From NCBI RefSeq assembly GCF_030813495.1, contig NZ_JAUSUI010000003.1, positions 62,001 to 126,000 of the forward strand: 64,000 nucleotides of DNA, given 5' to 3'. Below are positions 1 to 9,180 of this stretch, in pieces (positions within the stretch are counted from its first letter, which is position 1; every line of letters begins with the position of its first letter). The notes beneath the pieces were generated by a model. The model was not told the origin of the DNA. It made no database searches and saw only the letters and a list, made by a program, of their open reading frames with translations. Position numbers and translations under genes: made by a program. This stretch comes from Ancylobacter polymorphus. Its GTDB lineage: Bacteria > Pseudomonadota > Alphaproteobacteria > Rhizobiales > Xanthobacteraceae.

Positions 1-330
1 CAAGCGTTTAATGAGATTTGGTAAGGGCTGTCAGCCTTCGGGCTGTGGTCGCTGTCGCCACCTTGTCGCCACCGCTTCGGAAATCGAACGGGTTCAGGCG
101 GGGCTGATGTCGCGCGCAAAAGCCGATGGCCACTCGCGAAGGATCATATGGCCACGCGCTGAAGCCGGTTTGAAGGCCTCTTCCAAGCCGCTGCACCAGC
201 GCCGCGCGCCCGTCTCCACAGGCCGATCCCGCAATTCCAGTTGGTCCCTTTTCGTTCTCATGGAATCTATCTCGCCATCAGCGAGGGAAGATGACCATGA
301 TGAGCGAGCAGCCGCCCGCCGAAGGCGACG
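1..330. other. Gene-free left end
   Basis: I see no supported gene here. The short open frames on both strands are rich in Arg, Ser and Pro and match no family I recognise. The stretch leads into the IS21 remnant, so it may be insertion or rearrangement debris. A short repetition of TGTCGCCACC occurs near 52-80. Confidence 0.4.
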
Positions 331-557
331 CTCTTGCCGTATCTCCCCTTCGCCCAGTCCGGTGGCCAATTGCTGTTCCACCTGATCAGCAGGTTCTACG
401 AGCAGAGCGCGATCATCGTCACCCCCAACCTCGCCTTGGCGAATGGCCCTGGGTCTTCGGCGACGCCAAGATGAGCACGGGCCGCTCGACCGCCTCACCC
501 GCCACTGCGACATCGTCGAGCCGGCAACGTCACGGGCGCTTCAAGAACAGGCTCTGA
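331..557 (+). pseudogene. istB: istB remnant (IS21-family transposition helper ATPase), frameshifted
   Basis: This is the C-terminal third of an IstB helper protein, spread over several frames. From 331 one frame reads LPYLPFAQSGGQLLFHLISR, the conserved IstB segment after Walker B. Near 433 the homology moves to the frame reading GEWPWVFGDAKM. A third frame holds DRLTRHCDIVE, and the first-shifted frame returns for the terminal FKNR before a TGA at 555-557. The ATP-binding half and the partner istA are absent. At least two indels are needed to restore the frame, so it is dead. What is seen is the motif order; the family assignment rests on those well-known IstB motifs. Confidence 0.75.
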
Positions 558-631
558 GCCCGACCGAGCCCATCCCCAGAGGGGTCCCTATTGCGCGCCT
601 ATCAGGGGCCCGTTCCAATGCCGTTTGACAG
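331..631 (+). mobile_element. IS21-family element, right-end remnant
   Basis: After the istB relic come two related short blocks, GGGGTCCCTATTGCGCGCC near 581 and GGGGCCCGTTCCAATGCCG near 605, ending in TTTGACAG near 631. Multiple spaced repeats of this kind followed by a TTGACA-like terminus are typical of IS21 ends. Only one end is visible and no left terminus is in the window. Confidence 0.55.
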
Positions 632-818
632 ATGTTCTTCCGTGAAGCGGCTGCGCCTCATCTCTGGCCCTCTCAGGTGGGCCAGAATGATCTTCAAACC
701 GGATTGGTGATGAGGGCAGCGCCAGAGACCCCGAAGCCGGTTGACACCCCGGAACAGGCGCCGCCATGATCGCAGATGCGGGAGGGCCGTAGGGCTCTCG
801 GCAGGGGATGCTGGGCTG

Positions 819-1421
819 ATGTCGGAAGATAACGCTGCTTTCGCCCGGAGGCTGCGAGACTGGCGTCGGCTGAGCGGCATCAAGCAGCTTGCCCTCGCCG
901 ACATGCTCGGCGTGTCCCAGGCAGCGGTATCCTATTGGGAAACCGGGCGCGACAGACCCTCGGCCGAACTGCTGAAGCGGATCGACGAGATGATCGCCAG
1001 CTCGAGTGTCGGCGAGGTGACGCTGGAGCGGGTGTTCACTGAGCGCCAGCCCGGGGTCATGGCGCTCTATGATCTGGACGGTATACGCTTCATGGCGGCA
1101 TCGCGCGGCTATCGCGCCCTTTGGCCGGGCATGTACCAGTTGCAGGGCAAGTCGTTGGAACGCCATCTCGTGAACGAATCCGGATTGATGCTGGCGAACC
1201 AGGCTCTCAGGCGCGACGTTGATTCCGGCAAGCTGGCCCTCGTCAGCGGCGTGAGCGACCGACACACCGATATCGTGGTCGACATCGCGGTTCGCCATGA
1301 ATGGACCATCCGGATCCGTCGTTTCGGGCCCAAAACGCTCCTGTCGATCTCCTACGACCCCTGTGCCGAGACGGTCCCGGTCGGCATCACCGAGGTCAAG
1401 CTCTTTAGCGACCTGAAATGA
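819..1421 (+). CDS. XRE-family transcriptional regulator with C-terminal sensor-like domain
   Basis: The 200-residue protein starts with a lambda-repressor-type helix-turn-helix at about residues 8-55, including ADMLGVSQAAVSYWETG. About 140 residues follow with no family I can name; alternating hydrophobic strands suggest a PAS-like or ligand-binding fold. I chose the ATG at 819 over an in-frame ATG at 741 because the extra 26 residues are Arg-rich and unstructured and the HTH begins at once after 819. It lies 200 bases upstream of the type I secretion genes in the same direction, so it could control them, but nothing in the sequence proves this. Confidence 0.8.
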   Translation: MSEDNAAFARRLRDWRRLSGIKQLALADMLGVSQAAVSYWETGRDRPSAELLKRIDEMIASSSVGEVTLERVFTERQPGVMALYDLDGIRFMAASRGYRALWPGMYQLQGKSLERHLVNESGLMLANQALRRDVDSGKLALVSGVSDRHTDIVVDIAVRHEWTIRIRRFGPKTLLSISYDPCAETVPVGITEVKLFSDLK

Positions 1422-1625
1422 GGCGCCCGATGCCGGCGGGCGCGCTTATGAAATATAAGCGGCTGTCATCCGGCTGGGCCATGATGGTGCCCTTGCACCG
1501 CGCCAGCGGCGCACGCCATAGTTTTGCTCGGCGGGCCAAGGTGAAGAACATCCACGAATGAGTGTACGCAACCCCTTGATGTGCCTCGGGACGACCGCTG
1601 GGTTGGCGCCGTCCGGAGCATGTCG

Positions 1626-3377
1626 ATGACAGCGCGCCCGGCACATTTCACCCCGTCACGCCCCGGCCCTGACGTCGCCGGCACCACCCTCGCCGGCAGT
1701 CGGCACGCCCTCATCGGCGTGGGGGTATTCAGCGGCGTCACCAATCTCCTGATGCTCACCGGCCCACTCTTCATGCTTCAGGTCTATGACCGGGTGCTGG
1801 TCAGCCGGTCGCTGCCGACCCTGTGGGTACTCGGCCTGATCGCGACGGTGCTCTACATCGCCTTCGCCATGATCGACTATGCGCGCAGCCGGGTCCTGGC
1901 ACGTATCGGCGACCGGCTGGAGGCCAAGTTCTCAGAGCGTGCTTTTCGCCGGGAGATTGCCGATGCGTTCGAGGGGCAGGCGACCGACGGGCGGCCGACA
2001 GCGGACCTGGCCACGATCCGCCGCTTTCTCGGCGGACCCGCGCCGCTGGCGCTGTTCGATCTGCCCTGGGTGCCGCTCTATCTCGTCGTGCTGGGGCTTC
2101 TCCACTGGTCGCTCGGGCTCATGGGCCTGCTGGGCGTCGCCGTGGTGGTCTCGCTCGCCATATTGAACGATCGCCTCACGCGCCTGCCCATGGCCCGAGC
2201 GGCCGGGGAGGGGGCGCAGGCGAGCGCGCTGCTGGAAGCCGCCCGCCGTTCGTCCGAGGCTGTGACAGCTCTGGGCATGCGGCCCCATGTGGCCGGGCTC
2301 TGGGGCGGGTCGCTGGCGCGCGCGCGGGCCACCGAACGCACCGGCGGCGATGCGGCCGCCCGCATTGCCGCCGTCTCGCGCGGTTTCCGGCTCTTCCTGC
2401 AGTCGGCGACGCTGGCGATCGGGGCGGTGCTTGTCATTGAGCAGGCGGCGACCGGCGGCATCATGATCGCGTCGTCCATCATGCTCGGCCGTGCGCTGGC
2501 GCCCATCGACCAGATCGTGGCCCAGTGGAAGGCCATGGCCGGCGCCCGGGCCGCGCTGGCGCGACTGAAGGGCCGGCTTGCCCTTGATGCCGGCGCCGGA
2601 CCGAAGATGGATCTGCCGACGCCCGCCGGCCGTCTTTCCCTCGCCAACATCATGGCGGCGCCGCCCGGGCTCCGCCGCCCGGTGCTGGAGGGCATCGGCT
2701 TCCAGCTTGAACCCGGCGAGGGCCTTGGCATTCTCGGGCCGAGCGCCTCGGGCAAGTCCACCCTCGCGCGCCTCATCGTCGGGCTGTGGCGTCCGATGAG
2801 CGGGAGTGTGCGGCTGGACGGCGCCACGCTGGATCAGTGGGATGCCGACAGGCTCGGCCGGCATATCGGCTATCTGCCGCAGGATGTGGAACTTATCGGC
2901 GGCACCGTGCGCGAGGCGATCAGCCGGCATCAGCCCGGCGCCCGGGACGAGGATATCCTCCGCGCCGCCCAGGCCGCGGCGGCCCACTCCATGATCCTGA
3001 AGCTGCCCGACGGCTACATGACCCGCCTCGGGCCGGGCGGGGCGGCGCTTTCCGGCGGTCAGCGCCAGCGTATCGCGCTCGCCCGGGCGCTCTATGGCGA
3101 CCCCTGCCTGATCGTGCTCGACGAACCGAACGCCAGTCTCGACCAGGAGGGCGATGCCGCGCTGACGGCCGCGCTGCTGGCCGCCCGCAAGCGCGGCGCC
3201 GCCGTGATCGTCATCACCCACCGCGCCAGCGGACTTGCCGCCTGCGACCGGGCGCTGGTGCTGAAGGAGGGACGCATCGCCGCGCTCGGTCCCAAGGAAG
3301 CGGTGCTGCGCGACCTGATGAAGCCGCCCGCCGAGGCGGTGGCAAGGGCGGCGGTTGCGACGGAGCGTGCCCAGTGA
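1626..3377 (+). CDS. Type I secretion system permease/ATPase (PrtD/HlyB type)
   Basis: An inner-membrane ABC exporter half-transporter of 583 residues. The N-terminal half is a six-helix ABC transmembrane domain. The ATPase half has Walker A GPSASGKST near residue 371, signature LSGGQRQR near 475, Walker B LIVLDEP and the H-loop ITHRA. There is no C39 peptidase or C39-like domain, which places it in the PrtD/AprD group. The ATG at 1626 has a GGAG seven bases upstream; the ATG at 1620 is too close to that site. Its stop overlaps the GTG start of the membrane-fusion partner. The chitinase-like gene downstream is the probable cargo. No TolC-type outer membrane gene is in the window. Confidence 0.92.
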   Translation: MTARPAHFTPSRPGPDVAGTTLAGSRHALIGVGVFSGVTNLLMLTGPLFMLQVYDRVLVSRSLPTLWVLGLIATVLYIAFAMIDYARSRVLARIGDRLEAKFSERAFRREIADAFEGQATDGRPTADLATIRRFLGGPAPLALFDLPWVPLYLVVLGLLHWSLGLMGLLGVAVVVSLAILNDRLTRLPMARAAGEGAQASALLEAARRSSEAVTALGMRPHVAGLWGGSLARARATERTGGDAAARIAAVSRGFRLFLQSATLAIGAVLVIEQAATGGIMIASSIMLGRALAPIDQIVAQWKAMAGARAALARLKGRLALDAGAGPKMDLPTPAGRLSLANIMAAPPGLRRPVLEGIGFQLEPGEGLGILGPSASGKSTLARLIVGLWRPMSGSVRLDGATLDQWDADRLGRHIGYLPQDVELIGGTVREAISRHQPGARDEDILRAAQAAAAHSMILKLPDGYMTRLGPGGAALSGGQRQRIALARALYGDPCLIVLDEPNASLDQEGDAALTAALLAARKRGAAVIVITHRASGLAACDRALVLKEGRIAALGPKEAVLRDLMKPPAEAVARAAVATERAQ

Positions 3378-4903
3378 CCCCCGGCCCCTCGGATGACGGC
3401 GCGGCTCTCTCGCCCGCCCAGCCTTCGCCGGCGCCCTCAACAACGCCGGAGCGCGCCGCAGGCCGGACGCTCTTCGGGCGGCGCCGACGGGCCGCCAGTT
3501 CCCGCGCGGCTCATGACCCGAACGATCCTGCCGGCCACCTGCGCTTTGGCGCCGCTGTGTGCATCGGCATCGTCCTTGGCTTCGGCATCTGGTCAGCCCT
3601 CGCCATGCTGCAGAGCGCGGTGGTTGCTCCCGGTATTCTGGTCACGGAAGGAAGAACACGTGCTGTCCAGCATCTGGATGGCGGCATCATCAGCGCGCTC
3701 GCCGTGCGCGATGGCGCATCGGTCAAGGCGGGCGACCTGCTGATACGTCTCGATGCGACCCGCCATGCCGCCGAACGGGCGATCGTCGAGAACCGGCTCT
3801 ACGAGGCCCTCGCCCGGCAGGCCCGCCTCAAGGCCGAGCGCGACGATGCACCGGCCATGACGCGGCCGGCGATGCTCGACGCCATGGTGGCGGTAGACCG
3901 GCAATGGGCGAATGCCATACCATCCGACGCCGCGGCGGATCTCGCCGGCAACGGTCTGCCGGCCGACGGCATCGCGCCGCCTGAGACGGGCGCGGAGATC
4001 GCCGACCGCGTGTTCACCGGGCAGGAGCGGCTGTTTCAGGCCCGGCGCGAGACATTGAAGGCCCAGGTGGCCCGCCTCGAGGCCGGCATTGCGCAAAGCC
4101 GGGAGCAGATCGGCGGTCTGGAAGCTCAGCGGGAGGCGGCCTTGCGCCAGTACGCGCTGATCGGAAAGGAGCTGGAGGCGGCCCGCGCGCTCGGCGCCAA
4201 GGGCCTGATGCCGACGACCCGGCTTCTTGCCCTGGAGCGCCAGCAGGCCGAGCTGGAAGGCGCCATCGCCGGGCGCTTTGCTGACAAGGCGGCCATCGAA
4301 CAGGGCATCGGCCAGCTGCAGCTGCAGATCCTGGAGCTTGAGCGCGACACGCGCGAAAAAGTGCTGACCGAGCTGCGCGAGGCGGATGCCAATGTGCAGG
4401 AGCAGATCGAGGAGCGCATCGCCGCCATCGACAAGCTCAAACGCACGGAAATCCGCGCGCCGGTGAGCGGCCGGGTGAACGGCCTCGCCTTCCACACTCT
4501 CGGCGGTGTCATCAAGCCGGGAGACGTGGTCATGGAAATCGTGCCGGACAATGAGATCTTGATCGTGGAAGCACGGGCGGACCCGGCTTCGGTGGACCGG
4601 ATCCGCGCCGGGCAGCCGGCCCGTGTCCGCCTCGCCGCCTTTGACCAGCATTCCACACCAGAATTGTCAGGCGCGCTTCTCGTCGTCTCGCCCGATCGCC
4701 TGGTCGATCCGCAGACCGGAGCCGCCTATTATGCGCTTAAGGTCGGCATTGATCCCGGCCAGCTGGCACTGCTGCGCCCGGAGCAGACCCTGGTGCCGGG
4801 GATGCCGGCGGATGTATTCGTCGTGACCGGCGCGCGCACGCCGCTAAGCTATCTCACGAAGCCGCTGACCGACCAGATGGCGCGGGCTTTCCGCGAGGAT
4901 TAG
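3374..4903 (+). CDS. HlyD-family membrane-fusion protein of type I secretion
   Basis: A periplasmic adaptor of 509 residues that links the ABC exporter to an outer-membrane channel. It has a Pro/Ala-rich cytosolic N-terminus, one transmembrane helix around residues 58-80, a biotinyl-lipoyl-like segment (VRDGASVKAGDLLIRLD), a long Glu/Gln/Arg-rich coiled coil and a C-terminal beta domain (TEIRAPVSGRVNGL). The frame is open far upstream, but translation most likely begins at the GTG at 3374, which overlaps the TGA of the ATPase gene (GTGA). The overlap implies translational coupling and equal production of the two proteins. Confidence 0.9.
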   Translation: MTPGPSDDGAALSPAQPSPAPSTTPERAAGRTLFGRRRRAASSRAAHDPNDPAGHLRFGAAVCIGIVLGFGIWSALAMLQSAVVAPGILVTEGRTRAVQHLDGGIISALAVRDGASVKAGDLLIRLDATRHAAERAIVENRLYEALARQARLKAERDDAPAMTRPAMLDAMVAVDRQWANAIPSDAAADLAGNGLPADGIAPPETGAEIADRVFTGQERLFQARRETLKAQVARLEAGIAQSREQIGGLEAQREAALRQYALIGKELEAARALGAKGLMPTTRLLALERQQAELEGAIAGRFADKAAIEQGIGQLQLQILELERDTREKVLTELREADANVQEQIEERIAAIDKLKRTEIRAPVSGRVNGLAFHTLGGVIKPGDVVMEIVPDNEILIVEARADPASVDRIRAGQPARVRLAAFDQHSTPELSGALLVVSPDRLVDPQTGAAYYALKVGIDPGQLALLRPEQTLVPGMPADVFVVTGARTPLSYLTKPLTDQMARAFRED

Positions 4904-5197
4904 CGGCGCGCGCCACGCCGGAGGCCGCAAACGAACGCTCCCCGAGCAATCGAATGTCATCGACGCGAGAATGATGTTCGCGCAAGTCACGCGCGCCGCT
5001 CGCGCGGCTCCAATATCAAGTGAAGATCCTGCTTATAAAATATAACCTACTGAAAACGACCGCACAGCCACCGATTTGACATGATGCGTTGGTGCGCCAA
5101 GTGTATTTTAGCACCGGGCCGTGCAGCAGACATTCCGGAAATCCGATCTATCTAATGGCTCGCTACTGTGGGTTGTATTACTTATCAAGAGGTTCCC

Positions 5198-7471
5198 ATG
5201 TCTTCTAACTCCGGTGTAACGACAACGATTACATGGCAGTGGGGCACTGCGAAGGTACTGGACTTTGACCCAGCTGCCGACGTGCTCGATTTCGGCTGGT
5301 TTTCCTCTACCAATTTCACCATCTCGGAGGTCGGCGGCTCCGTCGTCATCTCCATTCCTTCCAACAACCAGACCTACAGGCTGGACGGTGTCCAGCTCGC
5401 CGATCTGACGCTGGACAACATCACCGCCCGCGACGCTTCGGCCCTTCTGGCCTGGCAGACCGCGCTCGAAGCCGCAGGTGGCGGCGACGGCACGGATGAC
5501 GGCGGCGAGCCCGGCGATGGCGATTCCGACGGCGGGGGCGACTCCGATGGCGGCAGCGACGGCGAACCCGATGCCGGCTATGCAGCCGCCTGGTCGGCCA
5601 GCGACATCTATACGGCAGGCGACCGTGTCAGCATCGGCAATCTCGTGTACCAGGCCGGCTGGTGGACGCAGGGCGAAGACCCCTCCGCCGGCGGCTCGGT
5701 CTGGACCCTGGTCGGCTACATGGACACCACGCCCGTGGTGCCGGACGCCCCCGAGGATCTCTACGCCGCCGGCACCTCCGACACGACCACCGTGCTGGTG
5801 TGGGATGCGGCTGAAGTGAACGGCGTCGGCACGGTCAGCGCCTATCAGATCTACCAGGACGGTGTGCTGATCGCGACCACTTCCTCGACCTACTACAAGG
5901 TCACCGGGCTGGAACCCTCCACGTCCTACGCTTTCACCATCGTCGCGGTCGACGAGGCCGGCGCGTCCGAGGCCTCCGACGTGCTCAGCGTCAGCACTGC
6001 GGCCGAGGGCACGGGCGCGGGCGACAAGACCTTCTCGCCCTATATCGACATGTCGCTGTCGAGCAGCCAGAACCTTGTCGAGATCGTCGACGCCGCCGGG
6101 CTGAGTGCGGTCACACTGGCTTTCGTCCTGTCCTCTGGCACCGACACGCTCGGCTGGGGCGGCATCGGCACGATTGCTGCGGACACGCTGCCCAACGGCA
6201 CCACCATCCTGTCGCAGATCGAGACGCTGCAGGCGCGGGGCGTCGAGGTGACGATCTCGCTCGGCGGCGCCAATGGCCAGGAAGGCGCACTCACCTTCTC
6301 CAGCGCCGAAGCCCTCGCCGCCGCCTATCAGGAGATCATCGACCGCTATCACGTCACCCGGCTCGACTTCGACATTGAGGGATCGGCGATCGCCAATGAC
6401 GCGGCCAACGCGCTGCGCAACGAGGCGCTGGCGCTGCTGCAGGCGGCCAATCCCGAACTGGAAGTCTCGTTCACCCTGCCGGTGCTCACCGTCGGCCTGA
6501 CCCAGGACGGCATCGACCTGCTCACCGCCGCCATGGCGGCGGGGGTGGAGATCGCCAGTGTCAACATCATGGCGATGGACTATGGCGAGTATTACGACAC
6601 GGGCGACATGGGCAATGACGCCATTTCCGCCGCGCTGGCGACTCTCGCCCAGATGGAGACGATCGGCCTCGACAGCCCGCTCGTGATCACGGTGATGATC
6701 GGCATCAACGATGTCACCTCCGAGGTGTTCACGCTGGAGGATGCCGAGCAGCTCGTCGCCTTTGCCCAGGCCAATGACAGCGTCGCCGGCATCTCCATGT
6801 GGTCGCTCAGCCGGGACAATGGCTCGGCCACCGGCTATGTCTCGCCGACCGGCAGCGGCATCGTTCAGGATACCTATGCCTTTGCCGAGATCCTGAAAAC
6901 GGTGACCGACAGCTCCGGTTCGGGATCTTCGGACGGTGATGGCGACACCGATGGCGGTGACAGCGATACCGGCAACGGCGATACCGGCAACGGCGATACG
7001 GACGAAGGGGATACCGACACCGGCGACGGCGACACGGACGGCGGCGATACCGATGGCGGCGACACCGATACCGGGAACGGTGACGGCGACACCGATACCG
7101 ACACCGGCAACGGCGATGGCGGCGACACCGGCGACGGCGCCAGCACCACCACCGCCATCACCTGGGCCTGGGGCACCGACACCGTGCTCGCCTTCGAGCC
7201 GAGCACCGATACGCTCGATTTCGGCTGGATGTCGGCGCAGAGCTTCTCGGTCTCGGAAGTCGACGGCTCGGTCGTCATCGACATTGCCGGCAATAACCAA
7301 ACCTATACGCTTGACGGCGTGACGCTGGCCGACATGTCAATCGACGACATCGCGGCCAAGGATGCGTCGGCGCTGGCCGAATGGCAGGCCCTTCTCGACG
7401 CGGCTGATGCAGCCGCGGCAGAAACGGTGTCCGTCGCCAGCGCGCTGCATGCGTCGGACGGCCTCGCCTGA
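5198..7471 (+). CDS. Chitinase-like GH18 protein with CBM5/12, FN3 and duplicated terminal modules; probable type I secretion substrate
   Basis: The 757-residue acidic protein has no N-terminal signal peptide. Domains in order are a WQWG...LDFGW module (~8-93), a Gly/Asp linker, a CBM5/12-like chitin-binding domain with YTAGDRVS and AGWWTQGEDP (~128-173), a fibronectin type III domain (~182-267), a GH18 barrel (~278-570), a second Asp/Gly/Thr linker, and a second copy of the first module (~650-735). The GH18 motif reads LDFDIE with the expected acid at E394. Position just after a type I exporter pair and the lack of Sec signal suggest export through it. RTX GGxGxD nonapeptides are absent. AAGAGG five bases before ATG 5198 supports the start. 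Confidence 0.85.
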   Translation: MSSNSGVTTTITWQWGTAKVLDFDPAADVLDFGWFSSTNFTISEVGGSVVISIPSNNQTYRLDGVQLADLTLDNITARDASALLAWQTALEAAGGGDGTDDGGEPGDGDSDGGGDSDGGSDGEPDAGYAAAWSASDIYTAGDRVSIGNLVYQAGWWTQGEDPSAGGSVWTLVGYMDTTPVVPDAPEDLYAAGTSDTTTVLVWDAAEVNGVGTVSAYQIYQDGVLIATTSSTYYKVTGLEPSTSYAFTIVAVDEAGASEASDVLSVSTAAEGTGAGDKTFSPYIDMSLSSSQNLVEIVDAAGLSAVTLAFVLSSGTDTLGWGGIGTIAADTLPNGTTILSQIETLQARGVEVTISLGGANGQEGALTFSSAEALAAAYQEIIDRYHVTRLDFDIEGSAIANDAANALRNEALALLQAANPELEVSFTLPVLTVGLTQDGIDLLTAAMAAGVEIASVNIMAMDYGEYYDTGDMGNDAISAALATLAQMETIGLDSPLVITVMIGINDVTSEVFTLEDAEQLVAFAQANDSVAGISMWSLSRDNGSATGYVSPTGSGIVQDTYAFAEILKTVTDSSGSGSSDGDGDTDGGDSDTGNGDTGNGDTDEGDTDTGDGDTDGGDTDGGDTDTGNGDGDTDTDTGNGDGGDTGDGASTTTAITWAWGTDTVLAFEPSTDTLDFGWMSAQSFSVSEVDGSVVIDIAGNNQTYTLDGVTLADMSIDDIAAKDASALAEWQALLDAADAAAAETVSVASALHASDGLA
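6910..7143 (+). repeat. Degenerate GGCGACACCGAT-type tandem repeat coding an acidic linker
   Basis: The DNA repeats short units built from GGCGAC and GGCGATACC and encodes a Gly/Asp/Thr-rich linker between the GH18 domain and the C-terminal module. A shorter linker of similar composition lies near 5480-5575. Such arrays are prone to slippage, so linker length probably differs between strains. Confidence 0.7.
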
Positions 7472-7489
7472 TCCTCGAATATCGCCAAA

Positions 7490-7518
7490 GCCGCAGGCGG
7501 CCATGCACCGCCTGCGGC
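7490..7518 (+). terminator. Stem-loop after the chitinase-like gene
   Basis: GCCGCAGGCGG at 7490-7500 pairs perfectly with CCGCCTGCGGC at 7508-7518 around a seven-base loop. It lies 19 bases after the stop codon. The run of T that follows is weak, so it could act as a terminator or as a 3' RNA-stabilising hairpin. Confidence 0.7.
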
Positions 7519-7866
7519 ATGCCGTTAAGGGGCGCCGGTGACGCTCTGTTCGTTGGGCCGTGTCCGGCCAGCGGCCGAGGCCCCTGGGATAGATGCCGTT
7601 CGGGTCAGCGGGCGGGAAAGCCGCGGTCGTTCGCTCTACCGTCTCCGATCTGCTGGATGACATGGGCGGGCTTTTCGGCGAAGCGCGTCGATGGTGAAGG
7701 GCGGCATCCACCTGACCACCCGCGACTACATCCGCTCGGTGAATGCGTGCACGCAGCTCAAGATCACGCAGGGCAAGGTGGGCGGGACGACATCCGGCCG
7801 GCTCCAATTCCAGGCTTGGAGGAGAGTAGAACTCCATGAAGGCGTCGAGGTTCTCCGGGGCGCGGA
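7519..7866. other. Gene-free spacer between chitinase-like gene and soxF
   Basis: The stretch after the stem-loop holds only short open frames with shadow-like composition on both strands. I recognise no domain, promoter or repeat in it. It separates the rightward secretion operon from the leftward sox operon. Confidence 0.5.
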
Positions 7867-9177
7867 TCAGGGGCGGCCGGAGGAACCAAATAGCCTTTTG
7901 CCGGCCGATTTGAACCATGCTTCGCCCTCCCGCTCATTCGCGGCTCGCTTCTCGCGCGGCTCTCTGAGATCAGAGACGGAGCTCTCCACCTCCTTCAGCA
8001 CGCCGTTGACCGCCGCATAGCTGCCTTCTGTCGAGACGCTGTCGCCGGGCGCGAGGAGGCTCCAGCACAAGCTGGCATAGGTGGGGGGTGGGGCGGCCTC
8101 CCCGAGCAGGCGGGCGCGCAGTGCCGCGGCGACGACGGGGGACTGGCTTACGGCCGCATAGGCCGATTTCGGTAGAGGCCCGGCCTGCGCCGCGTCACCC
8201 AGCACGAAGAGTTCCGGCACCAGCGTGGAACCCATGTCGTCGGGGCGGATCGGGCAGAAGCCGGAGCGATCAGTGATCCCGGATCGCATGGCAAGGGCAC
8301 CGGCCGTCTGCGCTGGAATCACGTTGACCAGCGCGCAGTCACGGTAGATGCCGAACCCCGCCCGCACGGTGCGCGTGGTGGGGTCGACCTCCTCGATCCC
8401 CTCGTGAATCGACGGCGGCAGCCATTCGATCATGCCGGGATAGTAGCGCTCCCAGCCATCGAGAAAGAGCGCCATCTTGGCGAAGCGCTCCTTGCCGTCG
8501 AGCAGAACGATCCGGCAGTTGCCGCGCCCGGTGGCGCGCAGGCGGTGTGCCATCATCGAGGCCCGCTCATAGGGAGCCGGCGGGCAGCGGGAGGGGTCGG
8601 GCGGCGGCAGGATGACGATGGTGCCGCCGTCGGGCACGGCCGCGAGCTGCCGGTCGAGCAGGTCGAACTGGGCGCGGCCGATCCAGCCATGCGGCAGGAC
8701 CTCGGCGGCCGCGCGGCTCCAGCCGGGCACGCTCCCATAGTCGAGGCCAATTCCCGGTGCCAGGGCGGCCGCATCGAAAGGCAGGGCCGTGCCGTCCTCC
8801 AGCCGCACCGTCCGGCTCTCCGGATCGATCCGCTCGGCACGGCCCTGAAGGAGGCGCGTGCCGGTTCGGTGAGCCAGCGCCTCATAGGTGAACCAGAGGG
8901 CGGGCGAGTTCTTCAGCCCGCCGAGCACCAGATTGGACTGGCAGAGCGCGAAATAGCCGGGCTCGGGCTCCACCATCACAATGTCGAGCGGACCCTCCGG
9001 CCCGTTGGCCAGGGCGCTGGCGAGCGCCGCTCCACCGAAGCCGGCCCCGACGATCACCAGCTTCGGCCGTGCCCCGCGCGCCACCGCCGGGACGGCAAGC
9101 AGCGGCGCGATGGCCGTCGAGCCCGCAAGGCTCCGGGCGACGCTGCCCAGAAAGGCGCGCCGGCTGAGTGCCGCCAT
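7867..9177 (-). CDS. soxF: SoxF, flavocytochrome c sulfide dehydrogenase-type flavoprotein
   Basis: A periplasmic FAD protein of 436 residues. The N-terminus carries a twin-arginine-like signal (RRAFLG at 6-11) and an Ala cleavage region near 30-35. The FAD Rossmann motif VIVGAGFGG spans 41-49. C79 in FALCQSN and a second cysteine in the GFCPIRP segment match the redox-active disulfide of FccB/SoxF proteins. It is last in the soxYZBCD-dsrE-soxF transcript, three bases after the dsrE-like gene. SoxF can oxidise sulfide or reactivate the Sox carrier. No soxE-type cytochrome partner gene is adjacent, so its electron acceptor is not evident. Confidence 0.9.
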   Translation of the reverse strand: MAALSRRAFLGSVARSLAGSTAIAPLLAVPAVARGARPKLVIVGAGFGGAALASALANGPEGPLDIVMVEPEPGYFALCQSNLVLGGLKNSPALWFTYEALAHRTGTRLLQGRAERIDPESRTVRLEDGTALPFDAAALAPGIGLDYGSVPGWSRAAAEVLPHGWIGRAQFDLLDRQLAAVPDGGTIVILPPPDPSRCPPAPYERASMMAHRLRATGRGNCRIVLLDGKERFAKMALFLDGWERYYPGMIEWLPPSIHEGIEEVDPTTRTVRAGFGIYRDCALVNVIPAQTAGALAMRSGITDRSGFCPIRPDDMGSTLVPELFVLGDAAQAGPLPKSAYAAVSQSPVVAAALRARLLGEAAPPPTYASLCWSLLAPGDSVSTEGSYAAVNGVLKEVESSVSDLREPREKRAANEREGEAWFKSAGKRLFGSSGRP

Positions 9178-9180
9178 TCC

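Noticed and set aside
588-1298. Minus-strand open frame of 236 codons
   Set aside because: It overlaps the XRE regulator in reverse and shows no recognisable domain.
2786-3373. N-terminal extension of the membrane-fusion protein
   Set aside because: The frame is open through the ATPase gene, but the 196 extra residues are a shadow of the ATPase domain. The GTG at 3374 gives the expected family length.
6910-7143. Possible CRISPR-like array
   Set aside because: The repeats are short, contiguous and in frame with an acidic protein linker; there are no unique spacers and no cas genes.
5108-7300. Minus-strand open frame of 730 codons
   Set aside because: It is antisense to the chitinase-like gene. 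Its Val/Gly/Ala/Ile repeats only mirror the coding strand's Gly-Asp-Thr linker and GC bias.
7691-8020. Plus-strand frame of 109 codons before and over the end of soxF
   Set aside because: The first part looks slightly protein-like, but there is no ribosome site or known domain, and the rest is antisense to soxF.
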